From the NCBI GenBank assembly GCA_024277475.1, contig JAJRVC010000313.1, positions 1-8,265 on the forward strand: 8,265 nt of DNA, in the 5' to 3' direction. The position numbers were made by a program, and so were the translations under genes. Of this stretch, positions 1 through 6,112 are shown in pieces (the stretch's first letter is position 1; each line of letters starts with the position of its first letter). The notes under the pieces were generated by a model. That model had not been told where the DNA came from. It worked only from the letters and a program-made list of their open reading frames with translations, and did no database searches. The DNA is from Deltaproteobacteria bacterium (GTDB taxonomy: Bacteria > Desulfobacterota > Desulfobacteria > Desulfobacterales > JAFDCJ01).

Positions 1-77
1 ATCTTCTTTCCCATAAACACACCTGATAGAAAATACTATAACTTGGCTCCCGAAACCATCGTCAGGGAACAACTATC

Positions 78-218
78 ATGAAAAAACAACGTGGTGCTCT
101 TAAAAGGCTGCTTAGCCCAAGCGCCCTTGCTGCTGAGTTCAATTACTGTGGCAGAGGAATGAGATCATTTAAGAAAGGTTACCCCCAAAGGGAGTTAAAA
201 ATCAATCTTTTTTGTTGA
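78..218 (+). CDS. Doubtful small ORF, 46 aa
   Basis: An ATG at 78 opens a 46-codon frame ending in TGA at 216-218. It is preceded by AGGGA (64-68), 9 bases away, which could serve as a ribosome binding site. The product starts MKKQRGALKRLL, is basic (many Lys/Arg) and contains two cysteines. I recognise no family. The frame ends inside the -35 hexamer of the regulator promoter, which makes a conserved gene less likely. It may simply be chance in a region without stops. Listed only because its start context is acceptable. Confidence 0.12.
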   Translation: MKKQRGALKRLLSPSALAAEFNYCGRGMRSFKKGYPQRELKINLFC

Positions 219-235
219 CATATTAATTTTTTAAC
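194..235. repeat. AT-rich inverted repeat around the -35 box
   Basis: GTTAAAAA (194-201) and TTTTTAAC (228-235) are perfect 8-bp inverted copies separated by 26 bp. Half-site centres are about 34 bp apart, close to three helical turns. They bracket the -35 hexamer (215-220). This fits a dimer or tetramer operator for the adjacent regulator, but such AT-rich repeats also arise by chance. Confidence 0.25.
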
Positions 236-243
236 CCTATAGG
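215..243 (+). promoter_or_regulatory. Sigma70-type promoter of the regulator gene
   Basis: A perfect -35 hexamer TTGACA (215-220) is followed, after exactly 17 bp, by TATAGG (238-243), which matches the -10 consensus at four of six positions. Transcription would start near 249-251. That gives a leader of about 22 bases if translation begins at 272, but only about 7 bases if it began at the upstream TTG (257). Confidence 0.6.
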
Positions 244-244
244 G
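235..244. promoter_or_regulatory. CCCTATAGGG palindrome over the -10 box
   Basis: A perfect 10-bp palindrome, CCCTATAGGG, contains the -10 hexamer of the promoter. A protein bound here would block RNA polymerase, so the position is typical of a repressor operator. Autoregulation by the TrmB-like gene product is the simplest guess. No second full copy of the palindrome was found in the other intergenic gaps, so a regulon-wide role is not supported. Confidence 0.3.
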
Positions 245-271
245 ACTATATACTGGTTGGGAGTAAGAAAA

Positions 272-1078
272 TTGAACGATGTTGATTCAATCAATCTGAT
301 TCTGGCAAAATTTGACCAGATAGGTGTTTCAAAGCGCGAAGCCAGGGTTTATTTATCGTTACTCAGGTATGAAGGCGTTTCAGGCTACCAACTTTCTAAA
401 AATGTCGGCATCCCTTCTTCCAAAATTTACGCAATTTTAAATCAGTTGGTTGAGCATGGACTCGCCGTGCCGACCGAGAGTCAGCCTGTAAAATACTTCC
501 CCTGTCCACCTGATGAACTTTTAGGAAAACTGAAGAAGAATATTGTCTCGGCTTTTGACAGCCTGGCGATGGGCTTGAAGTCGTTTCAAAACAGCCGGAA
601 TCCGAATGAAGCGCTTGTTTGGAATATCGCAGGCCATCAAGACGTCATTAAAAAAGCCAAAGAAATAATTTCAACTTCCAGGGAAAATATCTTCATGGTC
701 TCCTGGGCCAAAGAAGTGAGGCGATTGAAGTCTGCGCTCAATCAAGCAGCAGAGCGGGGAGTTGAGCTTCGCATTGTGGCCTATGGTCCGATTAATTTTG
801 GTAAAGGTAAAATTTTTCCCCATCGCCCCAGTGACTATCCTTTCCGGGAAAGCGGTGAACGGCGTCTTATAGTTGCAGCCGACAGCCGGAAAGCCACTAT
901 CGCCAATATTAATGAAAAAGGCCTTACCAGCGGACTGTGGACTGAAAATCGAGGCCTTGTGACCTTGTTCAGAGATTTTGTGATTCATGAAATCTATATT
1001 TCTGAGATAGAGCGCGGGCTTCCCGAGCAAATCAGGACTCTAGTGGGCCGCGATTGGGAAAAGTTGCGGGTTTTCTAA
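272..1078 (+). CDS. TrmB-family transcriptional regulator
   Basis: This encodes a DNA-binding cytoplasmic regulator of about 268 residues. Residues about 14-84 form a winged helix-turn-helix of the TrmB type: a GVSKREARVYLSLL helix, then GYQLSKNVGIPSSKIYAILNQL as the recognition helix, then a wing ending in KYFPCPPDELL. A short helical linker (about 85-110) leads to a C-terminal phospholipase-D-like sensor domain (about 115-245, ending IHEIYISEI). The frame also allows a TTG start at 257, giving five more residues. TTG at 272 is preferred because GGGAG (259-263) lies 8 bases before it and the promoter would leave almost no leader for the 257 start. TrmB proteins are best known as sugar-responsive regulators in archaea, with many bacterial members of unknown ligand. 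The neighbouring transporter and catabolic genes make it a likely local regulator; the ligand is unknown. Confidence 0.85.
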   Translation: MNDVDSINLILAKFDQIGVSKREARVYLSLLRYEGVSGYQLSKNVGIPSSKIYAILNQLVEHGLAVPTESQPVKYFPCPPDELLGKLKKNIVSAFDSLAMGLKSFQNSRNPNEALVWNIAGHQDVIKKAKEIISTSRENIFMVSWAKEVRRLKSALNQAAERGVELRIVAYGPINFGKGKIFPHRPSDYPFRESGERRLIVAADSRKATIANINEKGLTSGLWTENRGLVTLFRDFVIHEIYISEIERGLPEQIRTLVGRDWEKLRVF

Positions 1079-1136
1079 CCAGGGCTGCCAAATTTACGCA
1101 AGCCAGTGGAATTTTAACACTTCCATCCGTTTTTTG

Positions 1137-1166
1137 TTGAAGAGGTTCAATTTTCGGTGGTGTATC
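1137..1166 (+). promoter_or_regulatory. Weak candidate promoter for the transporter
   Basis: TTGAAG (1137-1142) is followed after 18 bp by TGTATC (1161-1166). Both hexamers are imperfect; TATCAT at 1163-1168 is a better -10 but lies 20 bp from the -35. The TTG is embedded in the same TTTTTTGTTGA 11-mer seen at the regulator promoter, which supports some shared function. It would place the 18-bp palindrome about 30 bp downstream of the start site. Confidence 0.25.
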
Positions 1167-1200
1167 ATCATCGCCTGAAACCAGGATCGAGGAACCGCCC

Positions 1201-1218
1201 TTGGATTCCGGAATCCAA
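1201..1218. promoter_or_regulatory. Perfect 18-bp palindrome, candidate operator
   Basis: TTGGATTCCGGAATCCAA is a perfect 18-bp palindrome in the leader of the binding-protein gene, 40 bp before its ATG. As DNA it is a typical symmetric operator for a dimeric regulator. As RNA it could form only a 7-bp stem with a CCGG loop and is not followed by a run of T, so a terminator is unlikely. The TrmB-like protein encoded just upstream is the obvious candidate to bind it. Confidence 0.45.
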
Positions 1219-1258
1219 AAATTAATCACCCCTATGAACCATTGAAAAGGAGGAGAAA

Positions 1259-2305
1259 ATGGAACACAGACGACGGAAGCATTTGATGTTAATTTCGGTA
1301 ATGGCCATCCTGATTGCCTTAACTCTTTCAATCGCACCGGTGGTGGAGTCTTTCGCCGCTGAAAAAGTGAAGATCAATATCGCCGGCGCCAGGGTCAAAG
1401 ATCCCTGGTATGCGTTTTCCCAAGCCCTGGCCAATTTTATCAATAAAAAATCTGATTGGCTTCGGGCGGAAGCCGTGGCCACCGCCGGGCTGACCGCCAA
1501 CATCGAGATGATCAGAGAAAAGCCGCAACAGTACATCGGGCTGGCTCCGACCTCAACTACCCTGCAAGCCAGGCCGGGTCACGAATGGAGTAAGGCCCGC
1601 AAAGCATACACTGGGGCACGTTTTATCGCCAACATTACCACCATGACCCAACTGCTGGTTACTTTTGATCCCACAATCAAATCAGTCAAAGACCTCAAGG
1701 GCAAGACCGTAGACGTCGGCCGCAAGGGTGCCGGCAACACCCCGGATCACATCGCCATTCTCAAAGCCTATGGTGTCCTGGACGATGTCAAGCTAATTTA
1801 CACCGGCTTTGGTGGCGGTGCCAAACGGATGATGGACGGGTTCTGTGATGCAACCTTTCTGATTGTCAACCACACCTATCCCCATAAATTCAGCCCGGGT
1901 CCCCTGGTAGACCTGTTGGAGACCAAAAAACCGGTGCATTATGTGGGTTTCGACCACGATATTTTGCTTAGGCTTCGTCAAGAAGAGCACGGTACGGTGC
2001 CGGTGCGGGTGCCGGCCGGAGCTCTCGGCAAGAACCAGCCTGAGGCTTTGTGGGCTTTCAATGATCCGGTCTATCTGATGGCCGATGAAAGTATGGACCC
2101 CAAAATTGTCCGGGAGGTCACGCGGGTGATCTTTGAAACTCCTGCCGAGGAATGGGCTAAGTGGCATCCCCAAGGAGAGCACATGACCACCACCTTCAAG
2201 ACCGCTACCCCTGTGCCTAAGGTGGTACCGCCCCATGCCGGAACCAAGGCGTATTACCAGGAGAAGGGTATTGAGATGACGGATCTAGCCGACCAGCTCA
2301 AGTAG
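1259..2305 (+). CDS. TAXI-family TRAP solute-binding protein
   Basis: This is the periplasmic ligand-capturing subunit of a TAXI-type TRAP transporter. These are sodium- or proton-driven secondary importers that use a binding protein. The 348-residue product opens with a signal peptide: basic MEHRRRKH, a hydrophobic core (about 9-29), and likely cleavage after SFA or SFAA (33/34). The mature part has the family layout, including DLKGKTVDVGRKGAGNT (145-161), a lobe with YTGFGGGAKRMMDGFCDATF (181-200), and a C-terminal helix that follows the HPQGEHM stretch (303-309). The glycine-rich N-terminal motif seen in many TAXI proteins is replaced by AGARVKDPWYAFSQAL (42-57), which may reflect a different ligand. 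The start is fixed by AGGAGG five bases upstream. The downstream fused permease is its partner. Context suggests an aromatic N-heterocyclic carboxylate as ligand, but the sequence does not show this. Confidence 0.85.
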   Translation: MEHRRRKHLMLISVMAILIALTLSIAPVVESFAAEKVKINIAGARVKDPWYAFSQALANFINKKSDWLRAEAVATAGLTANIEMIREKPQQYIGLAPTSTTLQARPGHEWSKARKAYTGARFIANITTMTQLLVTFDPTIKSVKDLKGKTVDVGRKGAGNTPDHIAILKAYGVLDDVKLIYTGFGGGAKRMMDGFCDATFLIVNHTYPHKFSPGPLVDLLETKKPVHYVGFDHDILLRLRQEEHGTVPVRVPAGALGKNQPEALWAFNDPVYLMADESMDPKIVREVTRVIFETPAEEWAKWHPQGEHMTTTFKTATPVPKVVPPHAGTKAYYQEKGIEMTDLADQLK

Positions 2306-2321
2306 GATCGGCTTAGGGATT

Positions 2322-2346
2322 TCGCCTCGCCGGCCTGGCGAGGCGA
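2322..2346 (+). terminator. GC-rich hairpin after the binding-protein gene
   Basis: CGCCTCGCC (2323-2331) and GGCGAGGCG (2337-2345) form a perfect 9-bp stem with a 5-base loop, extended to 10 bp by a T-A pair. It begins 17 bases after the stop codon. The following sequence ATTACGTTTTAAAC has only a short T-run six bases away. It could be a partial terminator or a 3'-end stabilising hairpin, and either would give more binding protein than permease, as is common in transporter operons. Confidence 0.6.
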
Positions 2347-2382
2347 TTACGTTTTAAACATAATTCCGGGTAATAATCCAGG

Positions 2383-2502
2383 ATGAATAGCGGCGATAGT
2401 TCCTATGTTGGCGTTTATTGCGATACACATCAGAACGGATATGTCCTATATATTGGTTTCAGATTGTCTGTCGGGAGTGTTGTCGACTGCTTATTAGGAT
2501 AA
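2383..2502 (+). CDS. Doubtful small ORF, 39 aa
   Basis: The ATG at 2383 opens 39 codons ending with TAA at 2500-2502. The product, starting MNSGDSSYVGVYCD, has two cysteines and a middle stretch GYVLYIGFRL. It matches no family I recognise and does not resemble the small DctQ-like membrane subunit, which is fused into the permease here. The only purines before the start are CCAGG immediately abutting it, which is too close. Probably chance. Confidence 0.1.
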   Translation: MNSGDSSYVGVYCDTHQNGYVLYIGFRLSVGSVVDCLLG

Positions 2503-2532
2503 GGTAATAATCAAAATCAGATTTATTTTAAA

Positions 2533-2557
2533 GTCCCGAAGGAGATAATAGCGGGAC
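2533..2557 (+). promoter_or_regulatory. Hairpin exposing a strong Shine-Dalgarno sequence
   Basis: GTCCCG (2533-2538) and CGGGAC (2552-2557) can pair into a 6-bp GC-rich stem. The 13-base loop is AAGGAGATAATAG, an excellent ribosome binding site. No ATG, GTG or TTG lies at usable distance; the permease ATG is 41 bases past the AAGGAG and has its own weaker GGGG (2573-2576). The loop might act as a ribosome standby site or be the relic of a lost gene start. Confidence 0.35.
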
Positions 2558-2585
2558 GGACACCACTTGCGCGGGGAAAATTTCA

Positions 2586-4493
2586 ATGGAAACGTTACGG
2601 CGGATCAGTGGTCTTGTGTTGCCCTGGGTGGCCATTGCCATGGGGGTCTATCAGCTACTTTATACCCAGATTATGATCCAGGATCCGGAAGGACACATGA
2701 TTACCCATTTAGGCTTGGCTCTAACGGTGGTCTGTCTCTCCCTGATGGCCAAAGCCCAGAGCAGGACTTCTTGGGGCGGGTATCTGGCATTGCTCATCTG
2801 TTCGGTGGCGGCCACCCTATATTTTATGGTCTCTTTGGATGCTATTATGATGTTTCGATCGGCGATACCAACCGTGTTGGACCTTTCGGCCGGCGTGGTG
2901 GTGGTTGTGGTGCTCCTGGTCGCCAACTGGGTAGTCTTCGGCAAGACCTTTCCGCTGGTGACCATTGCTGCGCTGCTCTATCTGTTTCTGGGACGATACC
3001 TACCGCCCCCCTTCACCGTGGCAGATGTGGGGGGTGTCAAGCTGATACAGTGGGTGACGGTCGAATTTGAGGGCGGCATGGGAGTTTACGGCGACATCCT
3101 GCAGCTCTCAGCTATCTATCTGTTTTTATTTATTTTTTTTGGTGGACTGTTAAGCGCCTTCGGTGGCACCCGTTTCATCATCGGACTGGGCCGTTGGGTC
3201 GGTTCCAAGCTGAGTGCAGGACCGGCTATGGTGGCCCTTGTCGGAAGCTCGTTATTGGGCACCATCACCGGTTCAACCGTGGCCAATGTCACGATCACCG
3301 GCGCATTTACTATTCCCATGATGAAAAATGCCGGTTATTCGCCTGAACAGGCCGGGGCTATCGAGGCGGTTTCTTCCAACGGCGGGCAGATCACTCCCCC
3401 TGTTATGGGAGCTACCGCCTTTATCCTGGCCGGATTTGCCGGAATACCTTATATGAAGGTCGTGGTGGCGGCAGTGATACCAGCCGTCATTTACTATTTT
3501 TGCGTATTCTGCTACGTGCAGCTTACTGCTAAAAAACAAGGTCTCGAATGTAAGATGGAGGAAGTTGATGTCAAACAGCTTTTTTGGGATGCACCCATTT
3601 TCGTAGTCCCCATCGGCCTATTGGTGTATCTGCTCAATCAGGGGTTCTCTCTGCCTTACGTCGGGTTCTGGAGTATTGTTTCCATAATCGTGCTGGGGCT
3701 TTTGGCCAGCCTGCGCAAACAAACCCGTCTGAACCCCAAAAAGGTTTTCGAAGAAATTTCTAAGGCCGCTATAACGGGGTGCCAGATTGCTGTGATTTGC
3801 GCCCTTATCGGAGTTGTAGCCACCTGCATCAAGGTCAGCGGCCTGGGCATTAAGCTGCCGCTTCTGATCGGTGACATCAGCGGGGGCATCATAATCGTGG
3901 CGCTCCTCATCGCCATGATCAGCTCCATTTTGCTGGGTATGGGGGTGCCCACAGCGGCAGCCTACATGCTGGTCGCCATCGGCGCAGTACCGGCTCTGCT
4001 TAGCATGGGGGTTCCTCTTTTGCAGGCTCATCTGTTCTGCTTCATTTTTGCCGCTTTTTCCCATATTACTCCACCGGTGGCCATTGGTGCCCTGGTGGCG
4101 GCCCGCATGGCGAGGGCTAACTACTGGCAAACCAACTGGGAGGCGCTCAAAGCTGCATTTGTTGCCTTTTTGCTGCCATACTTTATTGTTTTCGTTCCTT
4201 TGGTCATCATGCAGCCGGATGGCGGCTGGGGGATCAGTGCGATGCAGCTGGGCAGCATTGCGATTATGATCGTAACCTGTCAGATGGTTCTGGTCGGCTA
4301 CTGCTTCAGCTCCCTGGAAACCCTTTCGCGGGCTGTGTTTTTGGCGACGGCCCTGATCAGCGCCATGTACCTTTTCGGTCATCAGACCCCGTTGTTTTGG
4401 TTGAGTCTGGTCTCATTCCTGGCCTGTTTGTCTTGGCAATACTACAGCCACCGACGTAAAACCACCAGGCTGGCCGTCGCTCGGGAACCATAG
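2586..4493 (+). CDS. TRAP transporter fused permease (DctQM type)
   Basis: This is an inner-membrane permease in which the small 4-helix and large 12-helix TRAP subunits are one chain, as is usual for TAXI systems. Of the 635 residues, about 10-135 hold the first four hydrophobic segments (DctQ-like; one is GVVVVVVLLVANWVVF) and about 170-545 hold the DctM-like core. Two diagnostic repeats are clear: GSSLLGTITGSTVANVT (220-236) with SSNGGQITPPVMGA (263-276), and the related GMGVPTAAAYMLVA (451-464) with FSHITPPVAIGALVAA (491-506). More hydrophobic helices follow to about 615, then a basic tail. Length is normal for the fused family. The ATG at 2586 is preceded by GGGG 9 bases away; the in-frame extension back to a TAA at 2529 offers no ATG, GTG or TTG. 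It works with the binding protein just upstream and is separated by only 32 bp from the reductase gene, implying co-transcription. Confidence 0.92.
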   Translation: METLRRISGLVLPWVAIAMGVYQLLYTQIMIQDPEGHMITHLGLALTVVCLSLMAKAQSRTSWGGYLALLICSVAATLYFMVSLDAIMMFRSAIPTVLDLSAGVVVVVVLLVANWVVFGKTFPLVTIAALLYLFLGRYLPPPFTVADVGGVKLIQWVTVEFEGGMGVYGDILQLSAIYLFLFIFFGGLLSAFGGTRFIIGLGRWVGSKLSAGPAMVALVGSSLLGTITGSTVANVTITGAFTIPMMKNAGYSPEQAGAIEAVSSNGGQITPPVMGATAFILAGFAGIPYMKVVVAAVIPAVIYYFCVFCYVQLTAKKQGLECKMEEVDVKQLFWDAPIFVVPIGLLVYLLNQGFSLPYVGFWSIVSIIVLGLLASLRKQTRLNPKKVFEEISKAAITGCQIAVICALIGVVATCIKVSGLGIKLPLLIGDISGGIIIVALLIAMISSILLGMGVPTAAAYMLVAIGAVPALLSMGVPLLQAHLFCFIFAAFSHITPPVAIGALVAARMARANYWQTNWEALKAAFVAFLLPYFIVFVPLVIMQPDGGWGISAMQLGSIAIMIVTCQMVLVGYCFSSLETLSRAVFLATALISAMYLFGHQTPLFWLSLVSFLACLSWQYYSHRRKTTRLAVAREP

Positions 4494-4525
4494 GTAGCTT
4501 GATTACGAGATTTTGGAGTAAACAC

Positions 4526-6079
4526 ATGATTCTGGACACTGAAAAATGCAATGCCTGCGGCCTGTGCGCCCTGGAATGTCCCCTAAAGGTTGTCACCATG
4601 AACGACGGTAAGATTCCTCAATTCGGTGAAAACTGCGTCGTTTGTGGCCTGTGCGTCAGTATTTGTCCTGTGCAGGCCATCGCCCCGCCGCCTGCAGAAG
4701 TCCAGGCCGAAGGGCCGGCTGTTTGCGAGCACTGCCCGGTGGCCTGCCGGATACCACCGCAATGCTTGGGGGCATGTCAGCGCTACCGTAACCTGAACGG
4801 GGAAGTTGTCCATGCCCGACCGTTGCTTTTGCCTGAGAACAGGGATATCAGCCGGATTTACCGCGAGGCATTGACCGCCCAACCGGTGATCACCGCGGTG
4901 GGTGCCGGCGGATCCTATCCGGATTATATTCCCAGCCCCATCGCCGCCTGTAAAACCATCGAAGGATTGGATGTCGTCACGGTCGTAACGGAATCTCCGT
5001 TGACTTACTCCAGCCTGCTTTTGAAAATAGATACCGATCGTTTTATCGGCAAGGAGACGGCTCCTGTCAAATACAAGGGCATTCCGGTGGGACATGTGAC
5101 CACCGAGCAGTACGGCTCAAAAATGATCAGCCTGGGCGGCATCAATGTTATGAAAAGCAAGAGCCGGCTCAAGGCGGTTAAACTCATTGCAGGCGCCTGC
5201 AACGGTGAAGCGTTCCGGCTTAAGGTAGAGGGCGGGGCGCGGCTTGATCTGAAGATCGGCAGCGAGCCTCTTATTGATGACAAACCTTCGGCAGCCATGA
5301 AAATTGCCTGCGGTGCCGCCATTATGGGTATGTTTGGCGAGCGCCTCAAAAGCCTGGCTGATGAAATCATTGTTCTGGACTCCGACATTACCGGTCTGTT
5401 CAGCGAAAGCCATGTGGGGCATATTCTGGGTTTTGAGTGGCGGGGCCTGAGGCCTAAAGGCCGCTACACCACGCCCGGCCGTTATTTTGGTAACCCGGGC
5501 CGGGGCTGGGGGGGGACCGACATCGAGGATCCGCTGCAGGCCTTTGATGTCGAGGATCCGGAAAAAGTATTTCCCGGCATGAAGCTTTTGGTGCTTGAGG
5601 TGACCGGTACCCAGGCTGCCTTGTTGGAGGCCGATGAAAATAAGCGCTTCCACAGTATCGATCTGCCGCCTGAGGCTGCTGAAATGTATCGGATTATCGG
5701 CGAAAATAAAGAACCGGCTCTTACTTCCGGGATGTATATGGGCGGCTGCGGCGGCAGTGCCCGCGCCGGAATTTCCAGCAGCCCGGTCAAACTGAACCGT
5801 GCGGTGCATGACGGCAGGGCCAGGCTCACCGTCGGTGGTGTCCCGGCCTGCGTTATGCCCGGCGGCGGCATCAATTTTTTGGTTGACGTGGGTAAAATGC
5901 AGTGGCGCAGCTTCTGCTGGACTCCGGCTCCGGCGGTGGTAGCTCCCATCGAGTACACCATGGAGACCGACACTTACTACGAACTGGGCGGTCACCGGCG
6001 CAAATTGAAACATCTATATGAGATCCGGACCGAACGTGAGATTCGAAACTGGGGCGATCCTCCGCCCCCAAGGGACTGA
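4526..6079 (+). CDS. hnr: 6-hydroxynicotinate reductase-like Fe-S protein
   Basis: The likely role is ferredoxin-dependent reduction of 6-hydroxynicotinate to 1,4,5,6-tetrahydro-6-oxonicotinate (EC 1.3.7.1 family) in the cytoplasm. The 517-residue protein begins with a bacterial-ferredoxin domain carrying two 4Fe-4S motifs: CNACGLCALECP (Cys 8, 11, 14, 18) and CVVCGLCVSICP (Cys 37, 40, 43, 47). A third cysteine group, CEHCPVACRIPPQCLGAC (67-84), and then RYRNLNGEV follow. The remaining 400 residues are glycine-rich, with segments such as GFEWRGLRPKGRY (302-314) and MYMGGCGGSARAG (403-415). The overall pattern resembles proteins I know as 6-hydroxynicotinate reductases, but I cannot align them here. 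An in-frame TTG at 4499 would add nine residues; ATG 4526 is chosen because GGAG (4515-4518) lies seven bases before it. The gene lies between the transporter and an enamidase-like gene 33 bp downstream, which strongly supports the ring-reduction role. A different N-heterocyclic substrate remains possible. Confidence 0.72.
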   Translation: MILDTEKCNACGLCALECPLKVVTMNDGKIPQFGENCVVCGLCVSICPVQAIAPPPAEVQAEGPAVCEHCPVACRIPPQCLGACQRYRNLNGEVVHARPLLLPENRDISRIYREALTAQPVITAVGAGGSYPDYIPSPIAACKTIEGLDVVTVVTESPLTYSSLLLKIDTDRFIGKETAPVKYKGIPVGHVTTEQYGSKMISLGGINVMKSKSRLKAVKLIAGACNGEAFRLKVEGGARLDLKIGSEPLIDDKPSAAMKIACGAAIMGMFGERLKSLADEIIVLDSDITGLFSESHVGHILGFEWRGLRPKGRYTTPGRYFGNPGRGWGGTDIEDPLQAFDVEDPEKVFPGMKLLVLEVTGTQAALLEADENKRFHSIDLPPEAAEMYRIIGENKEPALTSGMYMGGCGGSARAGISSSPVKLNRAVHDGRARLTVGGVPACVMPGGGINFLVDVGKMQWRSFCWTPAPAVVAPIEYTMETDTYYELGGHRRKLKHLYEIRTEREIRNWGDPPPPRD

Positions 6080-6112
6080 TGCCCGCCTATAAGTTAAAAC
6101 TAAGGAAACATC

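Larger units (their letters stand above)
1..256. other. AT-rich upstream region
   Basis: No gene can be supported with confidence here. The stretch holds the promoter and candidate operators of the regulator gene, and a doubtful 46-codon ORF (78-218). At the extreme left edge the minus strand reads ATG GGA AAG AAG from position 14 leftwards, preceded by AGGTG at a suitable distance. A divergently transcribed gene could therefore begin here, but four codons are too few to call. No tRNA, rRNA or insertion-sequence end was recognised. Confidence 0.5.
1079..1258. other. Control region before the transporter
   Basis: This 180-bp gap separates the regulator from the binding-protein gene. It contains a weak promoter candidate (1137-1166), a perfect 18-bp palindrome (1201-1218) and a strong ribosome binding site (AGGAGG, 1248-1253). 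There is no convincing rho-independent terminator after the regulator, so read-through is possible. The 11-mer TTTTTTGTTGA at 1130-1140 also occurs at 208-218, across the regulator's -35 box. Confidence 0.5.
2347..2585. other. Gap between binding protein and permease
   Basis: After the hairpin, about 240 bp carry no clear gene. A 39-codon ORF (2383-2502) is open but lacks a usable ribosome binding site. A very weak promoter-like pair, TTGTCG (2480-2485) and TAATAA (2505-2510), has a 19-bp spacer. Near the right end lies a hairpin with a strong ribosome-binding-site sequence in its loop (2533-2557). Such a long gap is unusual between TRAP subunit genes, which are often nearly contiguous. Confidence 0.4.

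Noticed and set aside
671..1030. Minus-strand frame of 119 codons opposite the regulator
   Set aside because: It is contained within the sensor domain of the regulator, and no plausible ribosome binding site or family resemblance was seen.
1201..1218. The 18-bp palindrome as an intrinsic terminator of the regulator gene
   Set aside because: As RNA it has only a 7-bp stem with moderate GC content and is followed by AAAATTAAT rather than a run of T. An operator is more likely.
2567..3070. Overlapping + strand frame of 167 codons starting at TTG 2567
   Set aside because: It is out of frame with the permease, whose coding is continuous, and its glycine-rich product has no recognisable feature. 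Its TTG is 22 bases past the AAGGAG of the hairpin, too far to use it.
3618..4382. Minus-strand open frame (254 codons) opposite the permease
   Set aside because: The translation is rich in His, Gln, Asn and Arg with no domain, as expected for the complement of a hydrophobic membrane protein. The + strand permease motifs are unambiguous.
5117..6013. Long minus-strand open frame (298 codons) opposite the reductase gene
   Set aside because: It lies entirely antisense to a gene with clear ferredoxin motifs, its translation shows no recognisable domain, and such frames are common opposite GC-rich coding sequence.
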